Made by a program: the position numbers and the translations under genes
In this document: one piece after another, positions 18,889 to 28,530 of the stretch
Layout: each line of letters opens with the position of its first letter
How positions within the stretch are numbered: the first letter of the stretch is position 1
NCBI GenBank assembly: GCA_903892355.1
Contig: CAITIE010000119.1
Location: 1-64,000 of the forward strand
Direction of reading: 5' to 3'
Length of the DNA: 64,000 nt
From: an uncultured Pirellula sp.
GTDB taxonomy: Bacteria > Planctomycetota > Planctomycetia > Pirellulales > Pirellulaceae
The notes under the pieces: model-generated
The model's database searches: none
Told to the model about the DNA's origin: nothing
The model's input: the letters and a program-made list of their open reading frames with translations, nothing else

Positions 18889-21800
18889 ATGTGTCGTAAC
18901 TTCTTTTACGCCGCATTCTGCTCGTTCGCGATAGCTTGTTCCTCGTTCGCCATATGCGAAGGTGGCACGGTTCAGTACAACCGCGATATACGACCGATCC
19001 TCAACGACAATTGCTTTGCGTGCCACGGTCCAGATGTGAACAAGCGGGCGGCGGAACTCCGGCTCGACCTTCGCGATGCAGCGATAGAGAAGAAGGCGAT
19101 CGTGCCTGGTCAACCCGACGAGAGTTCTATTCTCCAGAGGATCATGTCTACGGACGAGAACGAGGTAATGCCTCCACCTTCGTCTCACAAGTCCCTCACT
19201 GCGGCGCAGAAAGAGCTTCTCAAGACTTGGATCGCGGAGGGTGCGGAGTACCAGGGGCACTGGGCCTACCTTGTTCCGAGCAAGCCCGAACTGCCTCAGG
19301 TTCGCAACCCTGCGTGGGTCCGAAACCCGATCGATCGATTCATCTTGGCAGAGCTCGAGCGCAAGGGAATGGAGCCTGCTCCAGAAGCAGACATCCGATC
19401 CTTGATCCGAAGGGTCTCTTTGGATCTGGTTGGTTTGCCTCCGTCTCCCGAGGAGATCGAACGGGTTTTATCGGACCCATCGCCTGAACGTTACGAGAAC
19501 TATGTGGATGAACTGCTATCGAGGCAAGAATGGGGTGAGCATCGAGGCCGGTATTGGCTCGATTATGCCCGGTATGCCGATACGCACGGTATTCACTTTG
19601 ACAATTTCCGAGAAATGTGGTCGTACCGAGAATGGGTGATCAAGGCGTTCAATCGCAATCTTCCTTTCGACCAATTCACGATCGAGCAACTCGCAGGGGA
19701 TCTTCTACCCAATCCAACGCTCGATCAGAGAATTGCGAGTGGTTTCAATCGTTGCAATATCACCACCAACGAAGGTGGCGCGATCGATGAGGAGTATCGG
19801 GTACTCTACACGCGAGATCGAGTGGAGACCACTGGTCAAGTCTGGTTGGGGCTGACGGTTGGGTGCGCTGTATGCCACGACCATAAATTCGATCCGATCA
19901 CGCAAAAGGAGTTCTATCAACTCGCTGCCTTCTTCAATAACACGACACAAAATGCCATGGACGGTAATATCAAGGACACCCCGCCGATCATCCAGGTTCC
20001 GCTCGACGGTGACCGTGAGCGTTTCGGAGCGCTCGATGGTTTGATCGCGGAGGCAAAGCAAGCCATCGATCAACGTCGCACGGAAGCTCGACCTGGATTC
20101 GATGCATTCCTAGGGAACGTGGGTGAACGCGATGGGATCGCTTGGGAGTCGCTCCCTGCAAACGATAGCCTCGTGGCGCACGTGCCCCTTCGCTCCAACG
20201 ATGCAAAGTCGCTCGAAGTGTTGCATCAAGGAGAACTGAGGCAAATCGGTTTGGCGTCGGATGCGACGCTCGCTCCTGGTCATGTCGGCGATTTCGCGTG
20301 GCAAGTAAACAAGGATTTGTTTCCGACACTGCCGATAGGTGATTTTGAACGCGACCAAGCTTTTACCGTGGCGCTCTGGGTTCGTCCTGGTGCGGACAAC
20401 CAGAATGGATCGCTTCTGGCTCGGATGCATGAAGGAGACGCCCACCGAGGTTGGGATGTTTGGACGGAGAATGGCAATATTGGGATGCACATAGTCAATA
20501 AATGGCCGGATAACGCGCTCAAGGTTACATCGACGGAGCGATTGACGGCATCCCGATGGCAGCACGTGGTGATCTCGTACGATGGATCGTCGAAGGCTGA
20601 AGGGGTAAAGATCTACATCGATGGCCGCGAGGTTGGAAAGAATGTCGCAAAGAATACGTTGACAGAGACCATCCGCACTGCGGTTCCTCTGCGGATCGGG
20701 CGACGGAATGAAACTGCACCGACAACGGATGCGAAATTGCAAGACATCCGCATCTACCGCAAAGTTCTCGCAGCGGACGAATTGCGGGGGGTTGGGCAAT
20801 TGCCCAGACGGCAATACCTGATCGGAAAATCGGCTCGCACGCCTGAAGAAACCGAAGAGCTGTACAGCTGGTTCTTGGGAGCAAGGGATGCGAGCTTTAC
20901 CGCGCTGGTGGCCAATCAACAGCGGCTCGTCGACGAGAAAGGAGAGATCCTGCGTCGAGGTACCATCGCCCATGTGATGAACGAAAAAAATGAGCCTCCC
21001 AAGGCGTACATCCTCATGCGAGGCGAGTATGACAAGCGGGCCGATGAAGTGCTTCCGGAGACACCCAAGGTTTTGCACCCGATGAAGCAGGAACTGCCTC
21101 GCAATCGGCTCGGGTTTGCGATGTGGCTGCTTCAGGAAGAGAATCCCCTCACTGCCCGTGTGGCTGTCAATCGATTTTGGCAGGAGGTATTCGGCTTGGG
21201 GTTGGTGTCGTCTTCGGGGGACTTTGGTGCAACTGGGCAATTGCCAACCCATCCGGAGTTGCTCGATTATCTTGCGATCTCGTTCCGCGAAGATGGATGG
21301 AACATGAAAAATATGTTCCGGACGATCGTGACCAGTTCTTTGTATCGCCAATCGGCAAGCGTATCTCAGGAAAAGTTGGCTTTGGACCCGACCAACAAGT
21401 TCCTCGCTCGCGGGCCGCGATTCCGAATGGATGCAGAAATGATTCGAGACTACGCGCTGGCGACCAGCGGGTTGCTGGTTCAAAAACTCGGTGGACCAAG
21501 CGTTCGGCCGTATATGCCCCTCGGTGTTTGGGAAGCTGTTGCGATGCCGGGCAGCAATACCCGCGATTACGTTGCGGATACTGGAGCTGGGTTGTACCGT
21601 CGCAGTCTCTACACCTTCCTCAAACGGTCTGCTCCTCCGCCAAATATGGAGGTGTTCAACGCGACCGCCCGCGAGGTCTGCACGGTCCGTCGCGAACGGA
21701 CCAACACGCCCCTACAGGCGTTGGTGACCCTCAATGATGTTCAGTTTATTGAAGCTGCGAGGATCCTGGCGGAGAAAACGATCAAGCAGTTTCCGGATAC

Positions 21801-22056
21801 GAATGATCCTGTGACGCGTTTGCAGTCGATTTCCAACCGATTGTTGGCTCGGCCTTTGCGAGGTGAGGAGTTGGGGGTCATCCAAGGCGCTCTCAATGAT
21901 CTTTTGGGTCATTACAAAGGGCACGCCGAAGAGGCTAAAGAGTTGTTGATGATGGGAGCGACCCGATCCGATGCGGCCGTTGATCCAGCCGAGTTGGCCG
22001 CTTGGACTATGGGTGTCAATGTTCTGATGAATTTGGATGAGGTGTTAACGAAATGA
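18889..22056 (+). CDS. Planctomycete cytochrome c - DUF1549 - LamG - DUF1553 protein
   Basis: A 1055-residue secreted protein. A signal peptide covers residues 1-23. A PSCyt1-type cytochrome domain has CFACH (42-46) and the distal MPPPSSHK loop. DUF1549 (about 145-360) ends in a second heme motif [11 protein letters not shown] (326-336). A LamG/concanavalin-like jelly roll (about 455-610) is inserted, then DUF1553 (about 735-1000). This architecture is nearly confined to Planctomycetes and relatives. The family's biochemical role is unsettled; the LamG domain suggests carbohydrate binding at the cell surface. It overlaps the next gene by 4 nt (ATGA), so the two are translationally coupled and probably form one complex. 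Confidence 0.92.
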   Translation: MCRNFFYAAFCSFAIACSSFAICEGGTVQYNRDIRPILNDNCFACHGPDVNKRAAELRLDLRDAAIEKKAIVPGQPDESSILQRIMSTDENEVMPPPSSHKSLTAAQKELLKTWIAEGAEYQGHWAYLVPSKPELPQVRNPAWVRNPIDRFILAELERKGMEPAPEADIRSLIRRVSLDLVGLPPSPEEIERVLSDPSPERYENYVDELLSRQEWGEHRGRYWLDYARYADTHGIHFDNFREMWSYREWVIKAFNRNLPFDQFTIEQLAGDLLPNPTLDQRIASGFNRCNITTNEGGAIDEEYRVLYTRDRVETTGQVWLGLTVGCAVCHDHKFDPITQKEFYQLAAFFNNTTQNAMDGNIKDTPPIIQVPLDGDRERFGALDGLIAEAKQAIDQRRTEARPGFDAFLGNVGERDGIAWESLPANDSLVAHVPLRSNDAKSLEVLHQGELRQIGLASDATLAPGHVGDFAWQVNKDLFPTLPIGDFERDQAFTVALWVRPGADNQNGSLLARMHEGDAHRGWDVWTENGNIGMHIVNKWPDNALKVTSTERLTASRWQHVVISYDGSSKAEGVKIYIDGREVGKNVAKNTLTETIRTAVPLRIGRRNETAPTTDAKLQDIRIYRKVLAADELRGVGQLPRRQYLIGKSARTPEETEELYSWFLGARDASFTALVANQQRLVDEKGEILRRGTIAHVMNEKNEPPKAYILMRGEYDKRADEVLPETPKVLHPMKQELPRNRLGFAMWLLQEENPLTARVAVNRFWQEVFGLGLVSSSGDFGATGQLPTHPELLDYLAISFREDGWNMKNMFRTIVTSSLYRQSASVSQEKLALDPTNKFLARGPRFRMDAEMIRDYALATSGLLVQKLGGPSVRPYMPLGVWEAVAMPGSNTRDYVADTGAGLYRRSLYTFLKRSAPPPNMEVFNATAREVCTVRRERTNTPLQALVTLNDVQFIEAARILAEKTIKQFPDTNDPVTRLQSISNRLLARPLRGEELGVIQGALNDLLGHYKGHAEEAKELLMMGATRSDAAVDPAELAAWTMGVNVLMNLDEVLTK

Positions 22057-23549
22057 GCAGTGAAATGTTTCGAGATCCATCCGTCCATCCATTGTTCGCG
22101 GAATATGTGCGCAGCGAAACGCGACGGCAATTCTTTCGTCGGGGAGGAAATGCCCTAGGGATGGCCGCGCTCGCATCGCTAGGCATGCCATTGGCCCAAT
22201 CGGCGGGAGCCGATGCCCAATCGGGAGCAGGACTAGGTACCTTGCCTCACTTCGCCCCCAAAGCCAAGCGGGTCATTTACTTGCACATGGTCGGCGGTCC
22301 CTCGCAGATGGACTTGTTCGATTACAAGCCGCAGATGAATGAGTACTATGACAAGGACTTGCCGGAGTCGGTCCGGAATGGGCAACGGTTGACCACGATG
22401 ACCAGTGGCCAATCACGATTCCCGATCGCTCCATCAAAGTTTAAATTCGCTCAGTACGGTCAGTCCGGGATGTGGATTTCGGAATTGTTGCCGGAGACAG
22501 CCAAGGTTGCTGACGATTTGTGCTTTGTCCGTTCGATGCACACCGAAGCTATCAACCATGAGCCTGCGATTACATTGATGCAAACGGGCAATATGGTCAC
22601 TGGCCGACCATGCTTTGGTTCGTGGCTATCGTACGGTCTCGGTTCGATGAATAGCAACCTCCCAACCTTTGTGGTATTCGTTGCACAGCCATCGAACACT
22701 GAGCAGATCCAAGCGATCTCAGCAAGGCTTTGGTCGTCGGGGTGTTTGCCTGGTGAGCATGCGGGATGTAGCTTCCGGTCTGCGGGGGATCCGATCCTCT
22801 ATATCAACAATCCGAACGGCGTGCCGATGAATGTTCGTCGCAGGACGCTCGATGGGCTCAAGTCCCTCAACGAAATGAATTTCCGTGCGGTGGGAGACCC
22901 GGAGATTCATACGCGGATTCAGCAATACGAGTTGGCTTTCCGAATGCAGTCGAGTGTTCCCGAGTTGACCAACATCGCCGACGAACCTGAAAGCACGATG
23001 GAGTTGTATGGTCAGGACGCCAAGAAGCCTGGGACGTTCGCCAATTCAGTGTTGTTAGCGCGCAGAATGGTGGAGCGCGATGTCCGGTTTGTTCAGATCT
23101 ACCTCAACAACTGGGATCACCATGGGAACGTTGCGGTGCGATTGCCATCGCAGTGCAAGGACGTCGATCGTGCGACCTACGGTTTGATCACGGACCTCAA
23201 GAGTCGCGGTCTGCTGGACTCGACGTTGATCATCTGGGGTGGCGAGTTCGGGCGAACGATTTATTCCCAAGGGGGCGTATCGCGCGAGAATTACGGTCGG
23301 GATCACCATCCACGATGTTTCACCATGTGGATGGCGGGTGGCGGAATCAAGGGTGGTACGGTGTATGGCGAGACCGATGATTTCTCCTACAACATCGTCA
23401 AAGATCCAGTCCACATCCGCGACTTCCATGCCACGACGTTGCACTTGCTCGGGATTGATCACGAGAGGTTCACCTTCAAGAATCAAGGGCTTGATTTGCG
23501 TTTAACGGGGGTGGAGCCAGCGAGGGTGATCAAAGAGCTGCTGGCCTGA
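22053..23549 (+). CDS. DUF1501 protein with Tat signal
   Basis: A 498-residue protein. The N-terminus carries a twin-arginine segment [21 protein letters not shown], so it should be exported folded. The body belongs to DUF1501, a relative of the alkaline phosphatase/sulfatase fold: [16 protein letters not shown] near residue 75, [12 protein letters not shown], and WGGEFGRT with DHHPRCFT near 395-415. DUF1501 genes almost always follow DUF1549/DUF1553 genes in planctomycetes, and this one starts inside the upstream stop codon. Function is unproven. Confidence 0.92.
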   Translation: MSSEMFRDPSVHPLFAEYVRSETRRQFFRRGGNALGMAALASLGMPLAQSAGADAQSGAGLGTLPHFAPKAKRVIYLHMVGGPSQMDLFDYKPQMNEYYDKDLPESVRNGQRLTTMTSGQSRFPIAPSKFKFAQYGQSGMWISELLPETAKVADDLCFVRSMHTEAINHEPAITLMQTGNMVTGRPCFGSWLSYGLGSMNSNLPTFVVFVAQPSNTEQIQAISARLWSSGCLPGEHAGCSFRSAGDPILYINNPNGVPMNVRRRTLDGLKSLNEMNFRAVGDPEIHTRIQQYELAFRMQSSVPELTNIADEPESTMELYGQDAKKPGTFANSVLLARRMVERDVRFVQIYLNNWDHHGNVAVRLPSQCKDVDRATYGLITDLKSRGLLDSTLIIWGGEFGRTIYSQGGVSRENYGRDHHPRCFTMWMAGGGIKGGTVYGETDDFSYNIVKDPVHIRDFHATTLHLLGIDHERFTFKNQGLDLRLTGVEPARVIKELLA

Positions 23550-23570
23550 GCCGACGATAAGAGTCGCGAC

Positions 23571-23711
23571 GCGGATTTCATCCGAGCTCTAAGCGTGAGG
23601 GCCGGGTGGAGGCACCCTGGAACAGCTCGTTGCGGTTTTTCGATCATGGCGAGCGTCGGGGGATGCCGGGTTCCAGCGCCCAGTCGCCACTTGCTCACAC
23701 GCGTGGCTCGG
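23571..23711 (+). repeat. Dispersed repeat, single left copy
   Basis: The 73-nt core 23639-23711 (TTCGATCATGGCGAGCG ... ACGCGTGGCTCGG) is almost identical to three cores at 28093-28517, and the preceding ~65 nt match their spacers more loosely. It lies between the DUF1501 stop and the 3' end of the kinase-FGE gene. A short ORF on the minus strand (GTRHPPTLAMIE) is a by-product of the repeat. Confidence 0.9.
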
Positions 23712-23741
23712 ATAGGAAGTCTTGTCATTATCGCAGGATTT

Positions 23742-24113
23742 TTAGTGAATCCCTTGGTTGCTCAGGGCTTGGCGAACAGCGTCAACACTCAAGGCTACGC
23801 GGAAACCGCGGCGGGGCCTATCGCGGACTACAGAATCGCCGGCGTCGCGAAATGCGGAACGGCAGGAGACGGACGTGGCTTTCCAATCACCACCTCGGAA
23901 AATGTGAGTTGTACCAGTATTAGGACCATGTGGGTCAACGGTGATTTCCAACTCTGCCCCGGAATAGCCGGACCAGGATCCGTGCCAATCCTGACACCAT
24001 TCCCAAACGTTACCAATGACATCGAATAGGCCGAATGCATTACTTTTCAATTCTCCCACTGCGTGTGTTCGCTCGTCCGAATTTGCAATGAACCAAGCTA
24101 TGGTTCCTAGAGA
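23742..24113 (-). pseudogene. Out-of-frame C-terminal remainder of the second FGE domain
   Basis: In the -1 neighbouring frame the translation continues exactly where the kinase ORF loses homology: LGTIAWFIANSDERTHAVGE, then FGLFDVIGNVWEWCQDWHGS and FRGGDWKATSVSCRSAFRD, then GFRVAL. These match, in order, the second half of the first FGE domain of the same protein. The change of frame falls at a CTCT on the minus strand (24109-24112); adding one CT dinucleotide restores a single frame. This is either a real truncation, a reversible slippage event or a sequencing error. Confidence 0.88.
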
Positions 24114-27100
24114 CATCGTCCTTTTCTCCACAAAGCCAAGAAGTTGTCGTACCCGAGCGACACGCCCATTCCCATTCTGCTTCCGTCGGCAAGCGATAAC
24201 CGTCTCCGGGAACAATCGCGATTACACCGTCGTTTCCAAAATATTGCGGTTTGAGCATTTTCTTTTCGCTCAGCTGAATACAGAAGATTGCCGCGTCGTT
24301 GAATGACACCGTCTCTACAGGATGTTCCATAGTGTCTTCGTCCATTTTCACCTTCTCTTTGCCATCTCCGTTCGCCGAGAAATATGATGGGTTGATACCG
24401 ACGACTTTCGTATACTGTTCCTGAGTGGCTTCACAAGTGCCAAGATAATATGCATTTGAGAGTTGCACTCTGTGTGGTGGTGTGGAGCCTAGGGTCATGC
24501 TTGTCCAGTGCTCGTCATTGGCCCCTAACGCCGCGATCGCTTCGGCTTCTTCCTGTGTAAACCCCATCATGAATTCACCTGGAGGAATCAGTCGGAACCT
24601 CATACCGATTGAGTTCGTGTACTCAACAGGTACTTTGAGATGTTTGGCCCAAGATTCTTTGTGCATGCGGGCCTTGTCTGCATCGAATGGCGCCATAGCT
24701 AATTGCGGAGTAGCAGGTAGATTTTCACGACTGCTGCCAGATTCCATCGAAAGTTCCTGCATTTTCGATTTGTTTTCGCTCACAGCTTTGAGGACAGTTT
24801 CAACACCTAACGCCAGACGGAATCCGGTCCCACCACGATGTTGTGGACTTGCGAACGCACGTAACGCAGAGTTACAGATAATCGAATTGCATGCCCAATT
24901 TCCGCCTCGCATGACGCGAGTGAGACCGTTTTCCGGCCCCTGTGGATTTTCGGTGATGGTATTCGTGCGTTTTGCGTAGGCTTGATCGTCATACCAATCC
25001 TGGCACCATTCGTACATGTTCCCGTGCGTATCGTATAAGCCGAATGGGTTGGGTATGCGCTGCTGCACCGGGTGTGGAAGATGTTCCGCGTTATTGGCAA
25101 ACCAGGCTATGTCTTTAAATTCGCGTTCTGAATTACCGTAGAACAAAGGCCCTGTTGTTCCCGCGCGGCAGGCGTATTCCCATTCGGCTTCTGTTGGTAA
25201 GCGATATCCGTCGCTAGAAAAAGTAGTGATCATATTGTCACGATTCAGATGTACGGGTTTCAATTCTTCCCGATTACAAAGATTGATACAGAAGTCAGCA
25301 ACGTCGATAAATGAAACCGAATCAACTGGAAATTGGCGAGAGTATTTATCTCCTAGGAGCGTCTTGTTGCTCCCATTCGGTGAAAAGGCTGAAGGGTTTG
25401 TACCAGCGATTCTTTCGTACTGCTCTTGAGTGACCTCGCAGGTTCCTATGTAAAACGCGTCCGTAAGTCTCACATTGTGCATCGGCATGGATCCCAAAGA
25501 CTCCGCACCGAACTCGTTTCTCGGATAAACAGCCTTGATCGCATCAGCAACGCCTTGAGTCATCCCCATGGTAAACTCACCGGGTGGTATCAACCGGAAC
25601 TTCATGCCGATGGAGTTCGTGTACTCAATTGGTACCTTTAGATATTTCGCCCAGGCTTCTTGATGTTGTTTGGCTTGATCTGCATTGAATGGAGCGATTG
25701 CAGGAGGTGGGGCGTCTTTCGGCCAACCGGCCCAACCCTCGCTAGCCTCGGATTTTTTAGACGTTGGTTCTGCGGTCTGAACACGGCCTTCCGACAGCTT
25801 CATTTCTTGCTTGCCTAGGTTCATGGCTAGGGCTGCAATGATTGCGGCAGTGGCACCGATGCCGCAAAAGATAAGTATCGAGCGGTTTCGTTTAGCCACC
25901 TCGCTACCCGACGCTGTTCCCCCCGTCTTCGTACCTAAACTGCTCGCATGTGGCGTTGTAGTTTTTTTAACCGCTATGGTTTTGCTTGATTGCGAGACCT
26001 CTGACGAGAGTTTGTCATTCGATGCGAAATCGCTATTTGAGAATTGATGTGCAATACACGTGACATTGCCTTGCACCTGCAATTCGTTTTGGCAGCGGGC
26101 AAGTAGTTCGGCGACTTCTCGGGCCGATTGGTACCGATCGTCTGGGTTCTTGGCATGCAGCTTTCCAATAATAGAGCAAAGCCACTCGGGAGCATCCGGT
26201 AGTATGTCTCGAATCGAACGCGGTGACTCGTCGACCACCCGTTTTAAAACGGAGATTGCATTGGGGCCGCGAAAGGGAGGCCGGCCGCAAGTCATTTGAT
26301 AGAGTACGCTACCTAGACTGAACAGGTCGGCACGATGATCGAGAGTTTGCCCCATTGCTTGCTCCGGCGCCATGTACATCGGTGTACCAGCGATCGTTCC
26401 TGTTCGCGTCATAGTGGCATCGTCGGCAGCGCGAGCTAAGCCAAAATCAGTGATCTTCAGTTTTTGCTCAGCACCCCCTTCGATCAGTATGTTGGTCGGC
26501 TTGATGTCTCGGTGAATGAGTCCTTTCTCGTGGGCGGCAGCCAGACCCGCTGCCATCTGGCGACCTAGGTGCAGGATTTCGAGGATATCCAGGGGCCCGG
26601 AACCGTCGAGTTTTTGCTGCAATGTTTGCCCGTCGATGTATTCCATTACCAAGTAGGGAAGTGGTTGCTCTTCGACGCTGTAAACTTGAACGATATTCTC
26701 GTGCTTGATTGCCGCTACCGAACGTGCCTCACGCAAAAATCGTTTCCGTGGTGGGGAGGTCGTAGCAAGTTGAGGGCTCATTGCTTTGACTGCGACATAG
26801 CGATGCAATTTCTCATCGAAGGCCTTGAAGACAATCCCGAATGCACCTTGTCCGAGAACCTGCAAAATCTCGTAATGCGCTAATCGGCCGATTGACCCCG
26901 GCTTGGACGAAGGCTCAAGGAATGTAAGTTCAGCTACATTTGACGAGTCATCATCATCAACATCATTGCGAGTCGGAGAGGCGACCTTTTTCTGATTGGC
27001 TGGCGGTATACTCACTGTTTCCTGAGAAGTTGCTCCATCCGTAGGAGAGACCGGTTCGACGATCGGTACCGTTAGGAAACCGCTTGCCTGATCGTGCGAT

Positions 27101-27225
27101 GCGAGGAGTGCGTCCAACCGCTTCCTGAGTTCCACGTCCGTGCCGCACGCCTTATCCAGAAAAACAAGGCGTTGCTTGAAATCTCGGATCTCAATAGCCT
27201 TTTCGAAAATTTCGCGTTCGCTCAT
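24040..27225 (-). CDS. Ser/Thr protein kinase with transmembrane segment and two FGE-sulfatase domains (frameshifted)
   Basis: As read, 1061 residues. The order is: a helical N-terminal region common in planctomycete kinases (1-50), a Hanks-type kinase domain (117-380) with the Gly loop GQGAFG 125-130, K147, HRD 238-240, DFG 260-262 and APE 286-288, a transmembrane helix (449-470), then FGE/SUMF1-like domain 1 (535-807) and the first part of domain 2 (868-1039). All kinase catalytic residues are present. Domain 1 has cysteines C779 and C784, spaced as the active-site pair of true formylglycine-generating enzymes. After residue 1039 the frame is lost (see the adjoining remainder). It follows the ECF sigma factor by 100 nt on the same strand; such kinase/ECF pairs are a known planctomycete signalling module. 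Confidence 0.93.
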   Translation of the reverse strand: MSEREIFEKAIEIRDFKQRLVFLDKACGTDVELRKRLDALLASHDQASGFLTVPIVEPVSPTDGATSQETVSIPPANQKKVASPTRNDVDDDDSSNVAELTFLEPSSKPGSIGRLAHYEILQVLGQGAFGIVFKAFDEKLHRYVAVKAMSPQLATTSPPRKRFLREARSVAAIKHENIVQVYSVEEQPLPYLVMEYIDGQTLQQKLDGSGPLDILEILHLGRQMAAGLAAAHEKGLIHRDIKPTNILIEGGAEQKLKITDFGLARAADDATMTRTGTIAGTPMYMAPEQAMGQTLDHRADLFSLGSVLYQMTCGRPPFRGPNAISVLKRVVDESPRSIRDILPDAPEWLCSIIGKLHAKNPDDRYQSAREVAELLARCQNELQVQGNVTCIAHQFSNSDFASNDKLSSEVSQSSKTIAVKKTTTPHASSLGTKTGGTASGSEVAKRNRSILIFCGIGATAAIIAALAMNLGKQEMKLSEGRVQTAEPTSKKSEASEGWAGWPKDAPPPAIAPFNADQAKQHQEAWAKYLKVPIEYTNSIGMKFRLIPPGEFTMGMTQGVADAIKAVYPRNEFGAESLGSMPMHNVRLTDAFYIGTCEVTQEQYERIAGTNPSAFSPNGSNKTLLGDKYSRQFPVDSVSFIDVADFCINLCNREELKPVHLNRDNMITTFSSDGYRLPTEAEWEYACRAGTTGPLFYGNSEREFKDIAWFANNAEHLPHPVQQRIPNPFGLYDTHGNMYEWCQDWYDDQAYAKRTNTITENPQGPENGLTRVMRGGNWACNSIICNSALRAFASPQHRGGTGFRLALGVETVLKAVSENKSKMQELSMESGSSRENLPATPQLAMAPFDADKARMHKESWAKHLKVPVEYTNSIGMRFRLIPPGEFMMGFTQEEAEAIAALGANDEHWTSMTLGSTPPHRVQLSNAYYLGTCEATQEQYTKVVGINPSYFSANGDGKEKVKMDEDTMEHPVETVSFNDAAIFCIQLSEKKMLKPQYFGNDGVIAIVPGDGYRLPTEAEWEWACRSGTTTSWLCGEKDDVSRNHSLVHCKFGRANTRSGRIEK

Positions 27226-27325
27226 GGCACTTGGTCTGAATCGAGTTTATGAATCAATCAATGAATTATCCAACAAAAAAGCATGCGCCGATGCGTTCTA
27301 GTTTGCGCCAATCATTTTCACAATT

Positions 27326-27901
27326 TCACGCCCCCTGTTGGTCAGCATCGAGTAGCTCACGGTGAAGCCAGGCTCGAGCATAGGCCCAGCGGCGATCGGC
27401 GGTACGTCGGGAGATCTTAAGGATTTCTGCTGCTTCGCTGATAGTGAGCCCCGTGAAGTAACGAAGCTGTATAAGCTGCGATGCCTCGGGGTCTGTTTTG
27501 GAAAGTTTCGTTAGAGCAGCGTCTAAGGCGACAAGATCTTCCCGAGGTTCAGTGTCTTCGATATCTTCCATCGCGAGATACTCTCGGACGTGGGCCCCCC
27601 CTCGTTTCAAGCGTTTGCGACGTCTTGCTGACTCCACAAGAATACGTCGCATTGCTTCCGCGGCGGCGGCGAAGAAATGGGCTCGATTGTCCCAGGATGG
27701 TTCGTTTTGTTCGTTGCCTGCCAGTCGAAACCACGCTTCATGGACCAAGGCAGTCGCCTGCAGTGTCTGACCTGGTTGCTCCCGCGCAAGCTGCGAAGCC
27801 GCCATCTTTCGCAACTCGTCGTAGACGAGTGGCAATAGTTGAGAAGCGGCCATCGGGTCACCAGCGTCGATCTGCGATAGGATGCGACTGACTTCGCTCA
27901 T
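27326..27901 (-). CDS. ECF-type RNA polymerase sigma factor
   Basis: A 191-residue protein. Region 2 covers about 22-90 (LPLVYDELRKMAASQL ... NRAHFFAAAAEAMRRILVESARRRKR) and region 4 about 130-185 (LIQLRYFTGLTISEAAEILKISRRTADRRWAYARAWL, a sigma-70 helix-turn-helix). It belongs to the planctomycete/acidobacterial ECF subgroup that sits next to Hanks kinases. There is no anti-sigma gene; the downstream kinase probably controls it by phosphorylation, as proposed for related ECF groups. Start ATG 27901. Confidence 0.93.
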   Translation of the reverse strand: MSEVSRILSQIDAGDPMAASQLLPLVYDELRKMAASQLAREQPGQTLQATALVHEAWFRLAGNEQNEPSWDNRAHFFAAAAEAMRRILVESARRRKRLKRGGAHVREYLAMEDIEDTEPREDLVALDAALTKLSKTDPEASQLIQLRYFTGLTISEAAEILKISRRTADRRWAYARAWLHRELLDADQQGA

Positions 27902-28092
27902 GGAAAAAATCCTTCAATGAACTGCCGGAGGATCTCACGAGTTCTCCGATGTGGTGAGCCAGTGTACTGACGCTCCACGGTCGATTCTAGGTTGTCCCGG
28001 AATGAAGATAGTCGGAAATTCGATAGACCTGAGGGTATTAATGGTCTGTGTGTCGTGTCGGCTTGCAACCAGCAGACCGGTTTTCCTTAGGA

Positions 28093-28517
28093 TTCGATCA
28101 TGGCTAGTATCGGGGGATGTCGGGTTCCAGCGTCCAGTTGCCACTTGCTAAAACGCGTGGCTCGGCATGGGATTTCTCGGTAAGCAGAATATTCGCGTGG
28201 CGAATCTCATCAGAGCCCTCAGCGTGAGCGCCGGGCGGAGGTACGTACGGAAGAGATCGAAACGAGTCTTCGATCATGGCGAGCGTCGGGGGATGTCGGG
28301 TTCCAGCGCCCAGTCGCCACTTGCTCACACGCGTGGCTCGGAATGGGATTTCTCGGTAAGCAGAATATTCGCGTGGCGAATCTCATCAGAGCCCTCAGCG
28401 TGAGCGCCGGGCGGAGGTACGTATCGAAGAGATCGAAACGAGTATTCGATCATGGCGAGCGTCGGGGGATGCTGGGTTCCAGCGCCCAGTCGCCACTCGC
28501 TCACACGCGTGGCTCGG
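28093..28517 (+). repeat. 176-nt tandem repeat array, 2.4 units
   Basis: Three 73-nt cores at 28093-28165, 28269-28341 and 28445-28517 are spaced by exactly 176 nt. The two complete 103-nt spacers are nearly identical to each other. The last two cores differ from each other at two or three positions and from the first at about ten. The array ends 13 nt beyond the purH stop codon and fills the gap between purH and the ECF gene (27902-28530). All copies, including the left one at 23571-23711, point the same way. Confidence 0.95.
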
Positions 28518-28530
28518 ATGGTGCTGTATG

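Noticed and set aside
18524-18934. 136-codon ORF before the DUF1549 gene
   Set aside because: It overlaps the signal peptide of the next gene in another frame and has no recognisable feature; treated as 5' flank.
20110-21483. 457-codon open frame on the minus strand
   Set aside because: It is antisense to the DUF1549-LamG-DUF1553 gene, with unnatural composition; a shadow.
28093-28517. CRISPR-like array (73-nt repeats with 103-nt spacers)
   Set aside because: The spacers are nearly identical to each other, repeats are too long, and no cas genes are present. It is a tandem duplication.
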